The notes under the pieces: model-generated | The model's database searches: none | Seen by the model: only the letters and a program-made list of their open reading frames with translations | What the model was told of the DNA's origin: nothing | Origin: Bradyrhizobium sp. JYMT SZCCT0428 | GTDB taxonomy: Bacteria > Pseudomonadota > Alphaproteobacteria > Rhizobiales > Xanthobacteraceae | Reading direction: 5' to 3' | Assembly (NCBI RefSeq): GCF_018131075.1 | Contig: NZ_JAFCLS010000011.1 | Location: 26,001 to 90,000 of the forward strand | Length of the DNA stretch: 64,000 bases | Shown here: positions 44,064 to 52,145 of the stretch, one piece after another | Layout: each line of letters starts with the position of its first letter | Position numbering within the stretch: position 1 is the stretch's first letter | Made by a program: the position numbers and the translations under genes

Positions 44064-44912
44064 ATGCACTGGACGATAGGCAAGGTCAAAATCACCAAGG
44101 TCGTCGAGCTCGAGACCGTCGGCAGCACGCGCTTCATCCTGCCGCTCGCGACCAACGAAGAGATCCAGAAGCTGCCCTGGCTGATCCCGCATTTCGCCAA
44201 CGAAGAGGGCCGCCTCAAAATGTCGATCCATTCGCTGCTGGTGGAGACGCCGTCGCGGCGGATCATCGTCGACACCGGATTGGGAAACGACAAGCAGGGC
44301 CGCAACGTACCGACCTGGAACAACCGCCAGGACCCGTTCCTCGAGACATTGACCGCGGCGGGCTTTGCGCCTGACAGCATCGACACGGTGCTTTGCACGC
44401 ACCTGCATGTCGACCATGTCGGCTGGAACACCAGGCTGGTCGGCGGCCAGTGGGTGCCGACCTTTGCCAACGCCCGCTACGTGTTCGGCAAGACCGAGTT
44501 CGAGCACTGGCGCGACCACAGCGAGGAGCCGGCCCATCTGGCCGTGTTCAATGATTCCGTTAAACCGATCGCGGATGCCGGCAAGGCCGACCTCGTGGCC
44601 AGCGACGCCAGGCTTTCGGACGAAATCACCCTGATCCCGACGCCCGGCCACAGCCCCGGCCATATGAGCATCCACATCAAATCGGACGGCCAGGAAGGCC
44701 TGCTCACCGGCGACGTCGCCCATCACCCCTGCCAGATGGCGCATCTCGACTGGTCGTCAACCGCGGATTCCGACCCCAAACAGTCAGCCGTGACGCGGCG
44801 CGAGCTGTTCGGGCGGTTTGCCGACACGCCGACGCTGGTGATCGGCGGGCACTTCAATGCCGGCCATATCAGGCGCGAGGGGGACGCCTTCAAGTTCATC
44901 GCGCTGGGGTGA
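44064..44912 (+). CDS. MBL-fold metallo-hydrolase
   Basis: A 282-residue metallo-beta-lactamase fold enzyme. The metal motif HxHxDH is in CTHLHVDHVGWNTRL; further ligands are in TPGHSPGHMSI, LLTGDVAHH and the final GGHFNAGHI. These resemble AHL lactonase/QuiP-like and esterase members. The frame opens upstream at 43881 within a repeat; I chose the ATG at 44064 preceded by GAGGAAG. A close paralogue is encoded at 47944-48813. The substrate is probably an ester or lactone. Confidence 0.88.
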   Translation: MHWTIGKVKITKVVELETVGSTRFILPLATNEEIQKLPWLIPHFANEEGRLKMSIHSLLVETPSRRIIVDTGLGNDKQGRNVPTWNNRQDPFLETLTAAGFAPDSIDTVLCTHLHVDHVGWNTRLVGGQWVPTFANARYVFGKTEFEHWRDHSEEPAHLAVFNDSVKPIADAGKADLVASDARLSDEITLIPTPGHSPGHMSIHIKSDGQEGLLTGDVAHHPCQMAHLDWSSTADSDPKQSAVTRRELFGRFADTPTLVIGGHFNAGHIRREGDAFKFIALG

Positions 44913-44921
44913 ACCCGGGAT

Positions 44922-45040
44922 CGTAGGGTGGGTGGAGCCAACGGGTCGCGCCAAAGGCGCGCCCGATGACAGGCTCCGCGATACCCACCGCCCAAGACGC
45001 AAGAAAGCTGGTGGGTTACGCTTCGCTAACCCACCCTACG
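44922..45040. repeat. Palindromic intergenic repeat
   Basis: Arms begin GTAGGGTGGGT and end ACCCACCCTAC, with shorter pairs inside (GGGTGG/CCACCG region and GCGCCAAAGGCGC). Same general type as the repeat at 39341. Between the MBL and FAH genes. Confidence 0.72.
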
Positions 45041-45141
45041 AATTAAGAGACCTGCAATGCGGGGCGCTTCCGTGGTTGAATTTCCCCGCCCGCTGTTCCA
45101 TGAAGCATTCCAAGTAAATAAACCCCTGAGGGAGCAGTACA

Positions 45142-45984
45142 ATGAAGCTTGTTCGTTACGGCGCGCTTGGCCAGGAAAAGCCCGGCCTGATCGATAAATC
45201 CGGCCAACTGCGCGATCTTTCAGCGCATGTGAAAGACCTCAACGGCGAGGCCTATGCGCCGGCGTCGCTGGCCAAGCTTGCCGCATTGGACCCCTCAAAA
45301 CTTCCCGCCGTCGACGGCAAGCCGCGCTTCGGAGCGCCGGTCACCGGCATATCGAAATTCGTCGCGATCGGCCTCAACTATGTCGATCACGCCAAGGAAA
45401 CCGGCAATCCGATTCCGCCCGAGCCGATCTTCTTCCTCAAGGCCAACACCTCGCTGAGCGGCCCGAACGACGCGATCGAGAAGCCGCGCGAGTCCAAGAA
45501 GCTCGACTGGGAAGTCGAGATCGCCGCCATCATCGGCACCCGCGCCAAATATGTCAGCGAGGCCGACGCGCTCAATCACGTCGCCGGCTACTGCGTCTGC
45601 AACGACGTCTCCGAGCGCTACTTCCAGCAGGAGCGCGGCGGGCAATGGACCAAGGGCAAGTCGCACGACACGTTCGGCCCGGTCGGCCCGTGGCTGGTGA
45701 CCAAGGATGAAATCGCCGACGTGCAGAAGCTGTCGATGTGGCTCGACGTCAACGGCAAGCGCTGCCAGACCGGCTCGACCTCGACCATGATCTTCACCAT
45801 GGCGAAGTGCATCGCCTACGTCTCAACGTTCCTCACGCTGCTGCCCGGCGACATCATCACGACGGGCACGCCCCCCGGCGTCGGCGCCGGCATGAAGCCG
45901 CCGCAATTCCTCAACGTCGGCGACGTCGTCACCCTCGGCATCGAAGGGCTCGGCGAACAGCGGCAGCAAGTCATCGAGGCGTGA
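45142..45984 (+). CDS. Fumarylacetoacetate hydrolase family protein
   Basis: A 280-residue FAH-fold enzyme; family members are 2-oxo-acid hydrolases, decarboxylases or hydratases. Conserved parts: FVAIGLNYVDHAKETGNPIP, FFLKANTSLSGP, LDWEVEIAAIIG (metal-binding acidic residues), CNDVSERYFQQERGGQW, KSHDTFGPVGPWLVT and TGTPPGVGAGMKPPQFL. GGGAG lies upstream of the ATG. It is part of the rightward catabolic cluster and probably acts on a ring-cleavage or sugar-acid product. Confidence 0.9.
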   Translation: MKLVRYGALGQEKPGLIDKSGQLRDLSAHVKDLNGEAYAPASLAKLAALDPSKLPAVDGKPRFGAPVTGISKFVAIGLNYVDHAKETGNPIPPEPIFFLKANTSLSGPNDAIEKPRESKKLDWEVEIAAIIGTRAKYVSEADALNHVAGYCVCNDVSERYFQQERGGQWTKGKSHDTFGPVGPWLVTKDEIADVQKLSMWLDVNGKRCQTGSTSTMIFTMAKCIAYVSTFLTLLPGDIITTGTPPGVGAGMKPPQFLNVGDVVTLGIEGLGEQRQQVIEA

Positions 45985-46008
45985 GGCTGGTGGTGCTTGC
46001 TCACTAGT

Positions 46009-46098
46009 CGTCATGGCCGGGCTTGACCCGGCCATCCACGTCTTTCTCGCCGATCGACCACTAAGACGTGGATGCCCGGGTCAAGCCCGGGCATGACG
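46009..46098. repeat. Palindromic repeat, CGTCATGGCCGGG type
   Basis: Arms CGTCATGGCCGGGCTTGACC and GGTCAAGCCCGGGCATGACG, with inner CCACGTCTT/AAGACGTGG. The same family occurs at 49632-49757. Confidence 0.8.
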
Positions 46099-46128
46099 GA
46101 GGAGAAGAACCTTGCAAGGAATAACAAC

Positions 46129-46743
46129 ATGAAACTCAGCTTCTCTCACGCCTCGCCATTCGCCCGCAAGGTCCGCATCGCCGCGATCGAGACCGGGCTG
46201 ATCGACAAGATCGAATTCATTTCGGCGACGGTGGCGCCCGGCACGGCCAACGAGGAATATTCGAAGATCACCCCGCTGAAGAAGCTGCCGGTGCTGATCC
46301 TCGACAATGGCGACGTCATCCTGGATTCCTACGTGATCGTCGAATATCTCGACGAGCTTGCCGGCGGCAACAAACTGATCCCGGCCTCCGGCCCGACGCG
46401 CTGGCAGGTCAAGACCGATCACGCGCTGCTGCAGGGCATGCTCGATGCCATGCTGCTGTGCCGCTACGAGAAGATGGTGCGGCCGCAGGGACTGCAATGG
46501 CAGGCCTGGTCCGACGACCACTGGAACCGGGCGTGGACCGGCATGGCGCGGTTCGAGAACAAGCCCGACGTGCTATCGCGGCCGTTCGACATCGTGCAGA
46601 TCGGCCTCGTTTGCGTGCTCGGCTATGCCGATTTCCGCTTTGCCGATTGCGGCTGGCGCAAGGCGTTTCCTAAGCTCGATGCCTTCCATCATAAAATGCT
46701 GGAGCGGCCGTCGGTGAAAATCTCGGTACCGCCGGCGGCGTAA
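46129..46743 (+). CDS. Glutathione S-transferase family protein
   Basis: A 204-residue GST. The N-terminal thioredoxin-like domain reads MKLSFSHASPFARKVRIAAI with the catalytic serine region SPFARK, then LPVLILDNGDVILDSYVIVEYL. The helical C-terminal domain follows. The frame opens at 46072 within a repeat (MPGSSPGMTEE is repeat-derived); the ATG at 46129 has AAGGA upstream. It is 16 bases before the serine hydrolase gene. Possibly an isomerase or detoxifying step in the cluster's pathway. Confidence 0.9.
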   Translation: MKLSFSHASPFARKVRIAAIETGLIDKIEFISATVAPGTANEEYSKITPLKKLPVLILDNGDVILDSYVIVEYLDELAGGNKLIPASGPTRWQVKTDHALLQGMLDAMLLCRYEKMVRPQGLQWQAWSDDHWNRAWTGMARFENKPDVLSRPFDIVQIGLVCVLGYADFRFADCGWRKAFPKLDAFHHKMLERPSVKISVPPAA

Positions 46744-46759
46744 CGACGGAGACGGCAGC

Positions 46760-47947
46760 ATGCGCGAGGGCGGCAGAAAATTGCGGCGCCTCGGCATTGC
46801 TGCCGTGCTCCTGCTGGCAGTGGCCGCAACAGCGCGGGGACAAACCGGCATGGCTTGCGGAACGCCCACCACCCTCGACGATGGCTGGACCATAGCTTCC
46901 CCCGAAAGTGTCGGCCTCGATGCCGCACGGCTTTGCGCCATCGCCGCGCGCCTGAAGGAAACTCAGGCCAACGTCCACGCCGTGGTCATCGTCCGCCACG
47001 GCAAGCTCGTGTTCGAACAATATTTCGCCGGCTATGACGAGCCCTGGGGCCAGGGCGGCGGCCAGCACGCGTTCGACGCCACGACGAAGCACGACATGCG
47101 TTCGGTATCGAAGAGCGTGATCTCGCTTTTGGTCGGCATCGCGATCGACCGCAAGCTGATCGCGAGCGCGGACGAGCCCGTCGTCAAATTCTATCCGGAA
47201 TATGCTTCCGTCAAATCGCCGGGCTGGGACCAGGTCACGCTCCGCCATCTGCTCACAATGTCGTCCGGCATGCAGTGGGACGAGAACCGTGCCTGGACTG
47301 ATCCCAAAAACGACGAACCGCATCTGGGCAGCGAGAGCGACCCGATCCGCTATATCCTGTCGAAGCCGATCGCAAAGCCGCCGGACGTCGCGTGGACCTA
47401 TAATGGCGGCGGGACGGATCTGCTCGGCAGCATCCTCGAACGCGTCTCCGGCAAGCCGCTCGAAGCGTTCGCGCGCGAGGTTCTGTTCCAGCCGCTGGAC
47501 ATTACCGACGTGGAATGGATGACCTATGCGAAGAACGGCAAGATCGCCTCCGCCGCCGGTCTTCGGATACGGCCGCGCGATGCCGCCAAGCTCGGCCAGC
47601 TCGTGCTCAATCGCGGCACATGGGGCGGCAAACAAATCATCTCGTCCGAATGGATCGAGCAATCGGTTCGGCCGCGCTTCCAGGCGATCGGCTATTTCGG
47701 CGGACTGTTTTTCTACGGCCAGCAATGGTGGATGGGCCGCTCGATCGCGCAGGAAAAGGAAGTGAAGTGGATTGCCGCGATGGGCCTCGGCGGCCAGCGG
47801 ATATTCATCGCGCCCGACCGCGACCTTGTGGTGATGACGACATCCGGGCTTTACTGGCATCCGGGCCAGGGCAACGGGGCGCTCGACATGATGGCGAACT
47901 ACATCCTTCCCGCCGTGCGCGACAGCAAGAACAAGGAAAAACCATGA
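46760..47947 (+). CDS. Serine hydrolase (beta-lactamase/class C-like), exported
   Basis: A 395-residue protein with signal peptide (LRRLGIAAVLLLAVAATARG). The SxxK motif is MRSVSKSVISLLVG, the YxN motif is WTYNGGGTDLLGSI, and a late region near MGLGGQRIFIAPDRDLV corresponds to the third motif. Such proteins are esterases or D-amino-acid peptidases rather than resistance enzymes. It ends with an ATGA overlap with the MBL gene, so translation is coupled. Confidence 0.88.
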   Translation: MREGGRKLRRLGIAAVLLLAVAATARGQTGMACGTPTTLDDGWTIASPESVGLDAARLCAIAARLKETQANVHAVVIVRHGKLVFEQYFAGYDEPWGQGGGQHAFDATTKHDMRSVSKSVISLLVGIAIDRKLIASADEPVVKFYPEYASVKSPGWDQVTLRHLLTMSSGMQWDENRAWTDPKNDEPHLGSESDPIRYILSKPIAKPPDVAWTYNGGGTDLLGSILERVSGKPLEAFAREVLFQPLDITDVEWMTYAKNGKIASAAGLRIRPRDAAKLGQLVLNRGTWGGKQIISSEWIEQSVRPRFQAIGYFGGLFFYGQQWWMGRSIAQEKEVKWIAAMGLGGQRIFIAPDRDLVVMTTSGLYWHPGQGNGALDMMANYILPAVRDSKNKEKP

Positions 47948-48813
47948 GCCTGAAATTCACCGTCGGCGATCTCACCATCCACCGCATCATCGAGCAGGAA
48001 ACCACCTTCGTGCCGGCGCTGGAGATGCTGCCGGGGCTGACGCCGGAAGTGCTGGCGGAAAATCGCGGCTGGATGCAGAAGGCCGGCGCACTCGACGCCA
48101 ATGACGTGCTGATCCTGTGCTTCCAGTCCTACATTGTAAAAACGCCGCACCACACGATCCTGATCGACAGCTGCATCGGCAACGACAAGCCGCGGCCGCT
48201 GCGTCCGAAATGGAACATGAAGACCGACGACACTTACGCGCGCGCGCTCGCCGCGGCGGGATTCTCGGTCGGCGATATCGACTATGTCATGTGCACGCAT
48301 CTGCATGTCGACCATGTCGGCTGGAACACGCGGCTGGAAAACGGCCGCTGGGTGCCGACCTTCCCGAAGGCGCGTCATATTTTCGGCAAGGCCGAATTTG
48401 ACTACTGGACCGAGACGCATGCCAAGACGCCAGTGCCGCCGTTCGGCGACAGCGTGTTGCCGGTGGTCGAAGCCGGACAGGCCGAAATCGTGCGCGACGA
48501 TTTTGCGATCGGCGACCACGCGCGCCTGTTGCCAACGCCGGGTCACACCCCCGGCCATCTCGCCTTCACCTTTGGCCGCGGCAAGGACGATGCGGTATTC
48601 TCCGGCGATCTGATGCATTCGCCGCTGCAGACGCGCTATCCGGAAATGTCTGTCAAGTTCGACGTCGATCAGGCGGCGGCGGGCGTCACGCGCCGCAGCT
48701 TCCTCGAACGCTACTGCGACACCGACACGCTGTGCTGCACCGCGCATTTCCCCTCGCCTTCGGTCGGAAGGATCCGCCGCGCCGGCAACGGATTTACCTG
48801 CGAGGCGATATGA
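47944..48813 (+). CDS. MBL-fold metallo-hydrolase, paralogue of the 44064 product
   Basis: A 289-residue enzyme starting with the ATG that overlaps the previous stop by four bases. It has CTHLHVDHVGWNTRL, identical to the same segment of the protein at 44064-44912, plus LLPTPGHTPGHLAF, VFSGDLMHSPLQ and CCTAHFPSPSVGRI as further ligand regions. Likely an esterase or lactonase. It overlaps the next gene by another ATGA, making a tight chain. Confidence 0.9.
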   Translation: MSLKFTVGDLTIHRIIEQETTFVPALEMLPGLTPEVLAENRGWMQKAGALDANDVLILCFQSYIVKTPHHTILIDSCIGNDKPRPLRPKWNMKTDDTYARALAAAGFSVGDIDYVMCTHLHVDHVGWNTRLENGRWVPTFPKARHIFGKAEFDYWTETHAKTPVPPFGDSVLPVVEAGQAEIVRDDFAIGDHARLLPTPGHTPGHLAFTFGRGKDDAVFSGDLMHSPLQTRYPEMSVKFDVDQAAAGVTRRSFLERYCDTDTLCCTAHFPSPSVGRIRRAGNGFTCEAI

Positions 48814-49621
48814 GCGCGGCCCAGAATACGCCCGCCTTCGAGACCCTCGCGCTGGAGCAAGTGGACGAGCACGTGACGATCGTGCGGTTGAACCGGCCGG
48901 ATGCTTCCAACGCGCTCAACACTCAGATGGGCCGCGATCTCGTGCGCTGTTTCGAGGATGTCGCGCTCGACCCGGCCAATCTGCGCTGCATCGTCCTGAC
49001 CGGGTCCGGCGACAAGGCGTTATGCGCCGGCGGCGACCTGAAAGAGCGCCGCGGCATGACCGACGAGCAATGGACGCGCCAGCACGTCATCTTCGAGCGG
49101 ATGGTGCGGGCGCTGATGTCGACTGCCCGGTCCCGATCATCGGCGCCGTCAATGGTGCGGCCTATGGCGGCGGCTGCGAGATCGCAGGTTGCTGCGACTT
49201 CCTCTACGCTGCTGACACAGCACGCTTTGCGCTGACCGAGGTCACGCTCGGCATCATGCCGGGCGGCGGCGGCACGCAAACCCTGCCCCGCGCGGTCGGC
49301 GAGCGCCGCGCCAAGGAACTGATCCTGACCGGTAAACCGTTTACGGCAGCGCAGGCGCGCGATTGGGGCCTCGTCAACGAAGTGTTCCCGCAGGCCGATC
49401 TGTTGCGCGAAGCGCTGGCGACCGCCTCGCATATCGCCCGCAACGCCCCGATCTCGACCCGCCAGGCCAAGCTCGCGATCCACCGCGGCCTGCAATCATC
49501 GCTGCGCGACGGCCTCGCGCTCGAGATCGAGGCCTATAACCGGATGGTGCCGACCGAGGACCGCCGCGAAGGCGTGCTGGCGTTCAACGAGAAGCGGCCG
49601 CCGAACTTCAAGGGCAAATGA
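48810..49621 (+). pseudogene. Enoyl-CoA hydratase/isomerase, frameshifted
   Basis: Two frames together make one crotonase-fold protein of about 270 residues. Part one (from the ATG at 48810) has VTIVRLNRPDASNALNTQMG and LTGSGDKALCAGGDLKERRG, the first half with one oxyanion-hole segment. It leaves frame near 49116-49122 after MVRALM. Part two continues as DCPVPIIGAVNGAAYGGGCE and LTEVTLGIMPGGGGTQTLPR with the catalytic region. One missing base between ATG and GACTGC explains the break. Either a recent mutation or a sequencing error. It ends the coupled operon. Confidence 0.85.
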
Positions 49622-49631
49622 ATAATTCTTT

Positions 49632-49757
49632 CGTCATGGCCGGGCTTAGCCGTCTGAAGGACGGCGTCGCTTCCGCTCGCCTATGCCCGGCCATCCACGT
49701 CTTTGGTGGCGACGGAAGAGTAAGACGTGGATGCCCGGCACAAGGCCGGGCATGACG
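49632..49757. repeat. Palindromic repeat, CGTCATGGCCGGG type
   Basis: Same family as 46009-46098, with an internal insert (GCCGTCTGAAGGACGGC, itself a hairpin) in the left arm. Ends in GGCCGGGCATGACG. Between the enoyl-CoA hydratase and methyltransferase genes. Confidence 0.8.
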
Positions 49758-49777
49758 GCGGCTGAGAGTGACTAGCC

Positions 49778-50320
49778 TCAATCGAACAGGTTCGGCGTGT
49801 GGTTCACCACCGCGCCCTCGATCGCCAGCATCTTCAATTTCGTCACCACGCCGCCATTGGCGGAGAAGCCGCCCGGCTTGTTGCCCGCCGCCAGCACGCG
49901 GTGGCAGGGCACCACGATCGGACAGGGGTTGCGGCCGAGCGCCTGGCCGACGTCGCGCGACAGTTCGACCCCGCCGAGCTTTTTCGCGATATCGCCATAG
50001 GTCATGGTCTGGCCCGGCGGAATGCTGCGCGCGATGTCGTAGACCCCGCGGTTGAATTCGGGCACGCCGTCGAGGTCGAGCACGACATCCGAAAGGTCGT
50101 TCGGCTTGCCGGCCAATAGCTCGACGATACCCTCGATGGCGGCCTGCACCTTGGCCGGCGGCTGCGCCTCGTCGATGTCGCCATGGCGCTGCTGCAGCCG
50201 GGTGCGGGTCTTCTTCTCATCGCCCATCGGCAGTTGCACCGACACAATGCCGCGCTCGCCCCACACGATGCCGCAGCGGCCGATCGGGGTGTCGAATATC
50301 GCAAATTGCTGTTCGGTCAT
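49778..50320 (-). CDS. ogt: Methylated-DNA--protein-cysteine methyltransferase
   Basis: Repairs O6-alkylguanine by moving the alkyl group to its own cysteine. The 180-residue product has the active-site motif IVVPCHRVLAAGNKPGGFSA (Cys in PCHR), the recognition helix GGVELSRDVGQALGRNPCP with the arginine finger, and MTYGDIAKKLGG. Size and lack of an Ada domain fit the Ogt type. It is transcribed alone, leftward. Confidence 0.92.
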   Translation of the reverse strand: MTEQQFAIFDTPIGRCGIVWGERGIVSVQLPMGDEKKTRTRLQQRHGDIDEAQPPAKVQAAIEGIVELLAGKPNDLSDVVLDLDGVPEFNRGVYDIARSIPPGQTMTYGDIAKKLGGVELSRDVGQALGRNPCPIVVPCHRVLAAGNKPGGFSANGGVVTKLKMLAIEGAVVNHTPNLFD

Positions 50321-50501
50321 GATCTCGCTCCAGATCCTCTCGCTCCGATAGTTTAGAGCTTGATGCTGGTCCCAAATCTAGGCTTGGAGATTGTTGCTAT
50401 CCACCCGAAACCTGAGGGAACTTGACGGCATAAACAACTTCCGATGATGTGGGATATTCACCGCGCCATTCAATGGCGCCGCCCCGCACACCGAGCCCCT
50501 T

Positions 50502-51314
50502 ATGCAAACCCTCCCCGTCAACGGCTTCGACATGGCCTATCTCGAGGCCGGTGATGGCCCGCCGCTGGTCTGCGTGCACGGCTCGCTGTGCGACTTCCGG
50601 ATCTGGTCGTCGGTGATGGGGTTGCTGTCGAAAAAACACCGCGTGATCGCGCCGTCGTTGCGGCATTTCTTCCCTGACCATTGGGACGGCGTCGGCGACA
50701 CCTATTCGATCGCACAGCATGTCGACGACGTGATCGCCTTCATCGAGAAACTCGGCGTTGGGCCGGTTGATCTGATGGGCCACTCCCGCGGCGGGCACAT
50801 CACGTTTCGCGTCGCGCAGCGCCGGCCGGACCTGTTGCGCAGGCTGATCCTGGCCGAGCCCGGCGGCGAACTCGACGCCTCGCTCGATCCCGCCTACAAG
50901 CCCGGCCCCTCCCCAATCGCGGCCCGGATTGCGGCATCCGCGGAAGTCATCGCCAAGGGGGATATCGACGGCGGGCTTGCCATCTTCATCGACGCGCTGG
51001 AAGGCCCCGGCGCCTGGAAGCGGATGCCGGCGACGCCGAAGCAATTGCTGCGCGACAACGCCACCACGCTGATCGGCCAGATGCGCGACGCCCGTCCGCC
51101 CTTCTCCAAGGCGGATGCGGAAGCGATCAAGACGCCGACGCTGTTCATCGGCGGCGCCAACACCCGGGGCACGATTCCGCTGGTGCTGCGCGCGCTGGCC
51201 GCGAACGTGAAGGGCTCACGCACCGAGATGATCCCCCGCACCACGCATCCGATGTTCGAACAGGCGCCGCGGAAATATTGCGAGATCGTGCTCGCATTCC
51301 TGGCAGAGGCTTGA
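50502..51314 (+). CDS. Alpha/beta hydrolase (first of a tandem pair)
   Basis: A 270-residue hydrolase. It has PPLVCVHGSLCDFRIW (oxyanion region), the nucleophile elbow LMGHSRGGHITFRVA (Ser), and the catalytic His in IPRTTHPMFEQAP. It starts MQTLPVNGFDMAYLEAGDG, nearly the same as the next protein, and the two are alike along the whole length and equal in length, so this is a recent tandem duplication. The gap between them is four bases. Substrate unknown. Confidence 0.88.
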   Translation: MQTLPVNGFDMAYLEAGDGPPLVCVHGSLCDFRIWSSVMGLLSKKHRVIAPSLRHFFPDHWDGVGDTYSIAQHVDDVIAFIEKLGVGPVDLMGHSRGGHITFRVAQRRPDLLRRLILAEPGGELDASLDPAYKPGPSPIAARIAASAEVIAKGDIDGGLAIFIDALEGPGAWKRMPATPKQLLRDNATTLIGQMRDARPPFSKADAEAIKTPTLFIGGANTRGTIPLVLRALAANVKGSRTEMIPRTTHPMFEQAPRKYCEIVLAFLAEA

Positions 51315-51318
51315 TCCC

Positions 51319-52131
51319 ATGCAGACGCTTCCCGTCAACGGCTACGACATCGCCTATCTCGACGTCGGACAGGGCCAGCCGCTGGTCTGCGTCCACGGCA
51401 CGCTCGGCGATTTCCGCACCTGGTATCCTGTGCTCGGACCGCTGTCGAAAAAACACCGCGTGATCTCGCTCAGCCTGCGGCACTTCTTTCCCGAACACTG
51501 GGACGGCGTCGGCAACGACTATCTGATGGCGCAGCATGTCTCCGACGTGATCGGCTTCATCGAACAAACGAAACTCGGCCCCGTCGACCTGATGGGCCAT
51601 TCCCGCGGCGGCCATATCGCCTTTCGCGTCGCCGAGCAGCGGCCGGATCTATTGCGCAAGCTGGTGCTCGCCGAGCCCGGCGGCGACCTCGACGCCACGC
51701 TCAGTTCAGCCGGTGCGGGCCCGGGTTCGTCGGCGATTGCGGCGCGGATTCCGGCCGCCGTGGAGAAAGTAAAAGCCGGCGATGTCGACGGCGCGCTCGA
51801 CCTGATCGTCGATATGATCGATGGCGAGGGCACCTGGAAGCGGCTGCCGGCCGCGCCCAAACAGCAGCTCCGCGACAATGCGTTCACGCTAATCGGCCAG
51901 GTCGGTGAGAAGCGCCGGCCATTTTCACGCAGCGAAGCGGAATCGATTGGGATGCCGACTTTGCTGATCGGCGGCGGCGACACGCAGGGCTCGCTGGCCC
52001 AACTCTGGCGCGTGCTGGCGCAGCATATTCCGGGCGCGAGGACGGCCGTGATCCCCGGCGCCCGCCACTGGATCTTCGATCAGGCGCCGCAGGAATACTC
52101 CGAGGCCGTAATGGAATTCTTGGCGGCGTGA
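51319..52131 (+). CDS. Alpha/beta hydrolase (second of a tandem pair)
   Basis: A 270-residue paralogue of the upstream product. It begins MQTLPVNGYDIAYLDVGQGQ, has the elbow LMGHSRGGHIAFRVA and the catalytic His in IPGARHWIFDQAP. Differences cluster in the cap region (LSSAGAGPGSSAIAARIPAA) and near the acid residue, so substrate range may have diverged. Probably cotranscribed with the first copy. It converges on the adenylate cyclase gene. Confidence 0.88.
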   Translation: MQTLPVNGYDIAYLDVGQGQPLVCVHGTLGDFRTWYPVLGPLSKKHRVISLSLRHFFPEHWDGVGNDYLMAQHVSDVIGFIEQTKLGPVDLMGHSRGGHIAFRVAEQRPDLLRKLVLAEPGGDLDATLSSAGAGPGSSAIAARIPAAVEKVKAGDVDGALDLIVDMIDGEGTWKRLPAAPKQQLRDNAFTLIGQVGEKRRPFSRSEAESIGMPTLLIGGGDTQGSLAQLWRVLAQHIPGARTAVIPGARHWIFDQAPQEYSEAVMEFLAA

Positions 52132-52145
52132 GCGCCGCCGGTCGA

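Noticed and set aside
46670..47860. A 396-codon frame on the minus strand over the GST/serine hydrolase genes
   Set aside because: Opposite-strand shadow caused by high GC; no domain, and it spans the boundary of two real genes.
43899..49757. Series of GC-rich repeats considered as a possible CRISPR array
   Set aside because: Units are of different families, irregularly spaced and palindromic, separated by genes; no array or cas gene.
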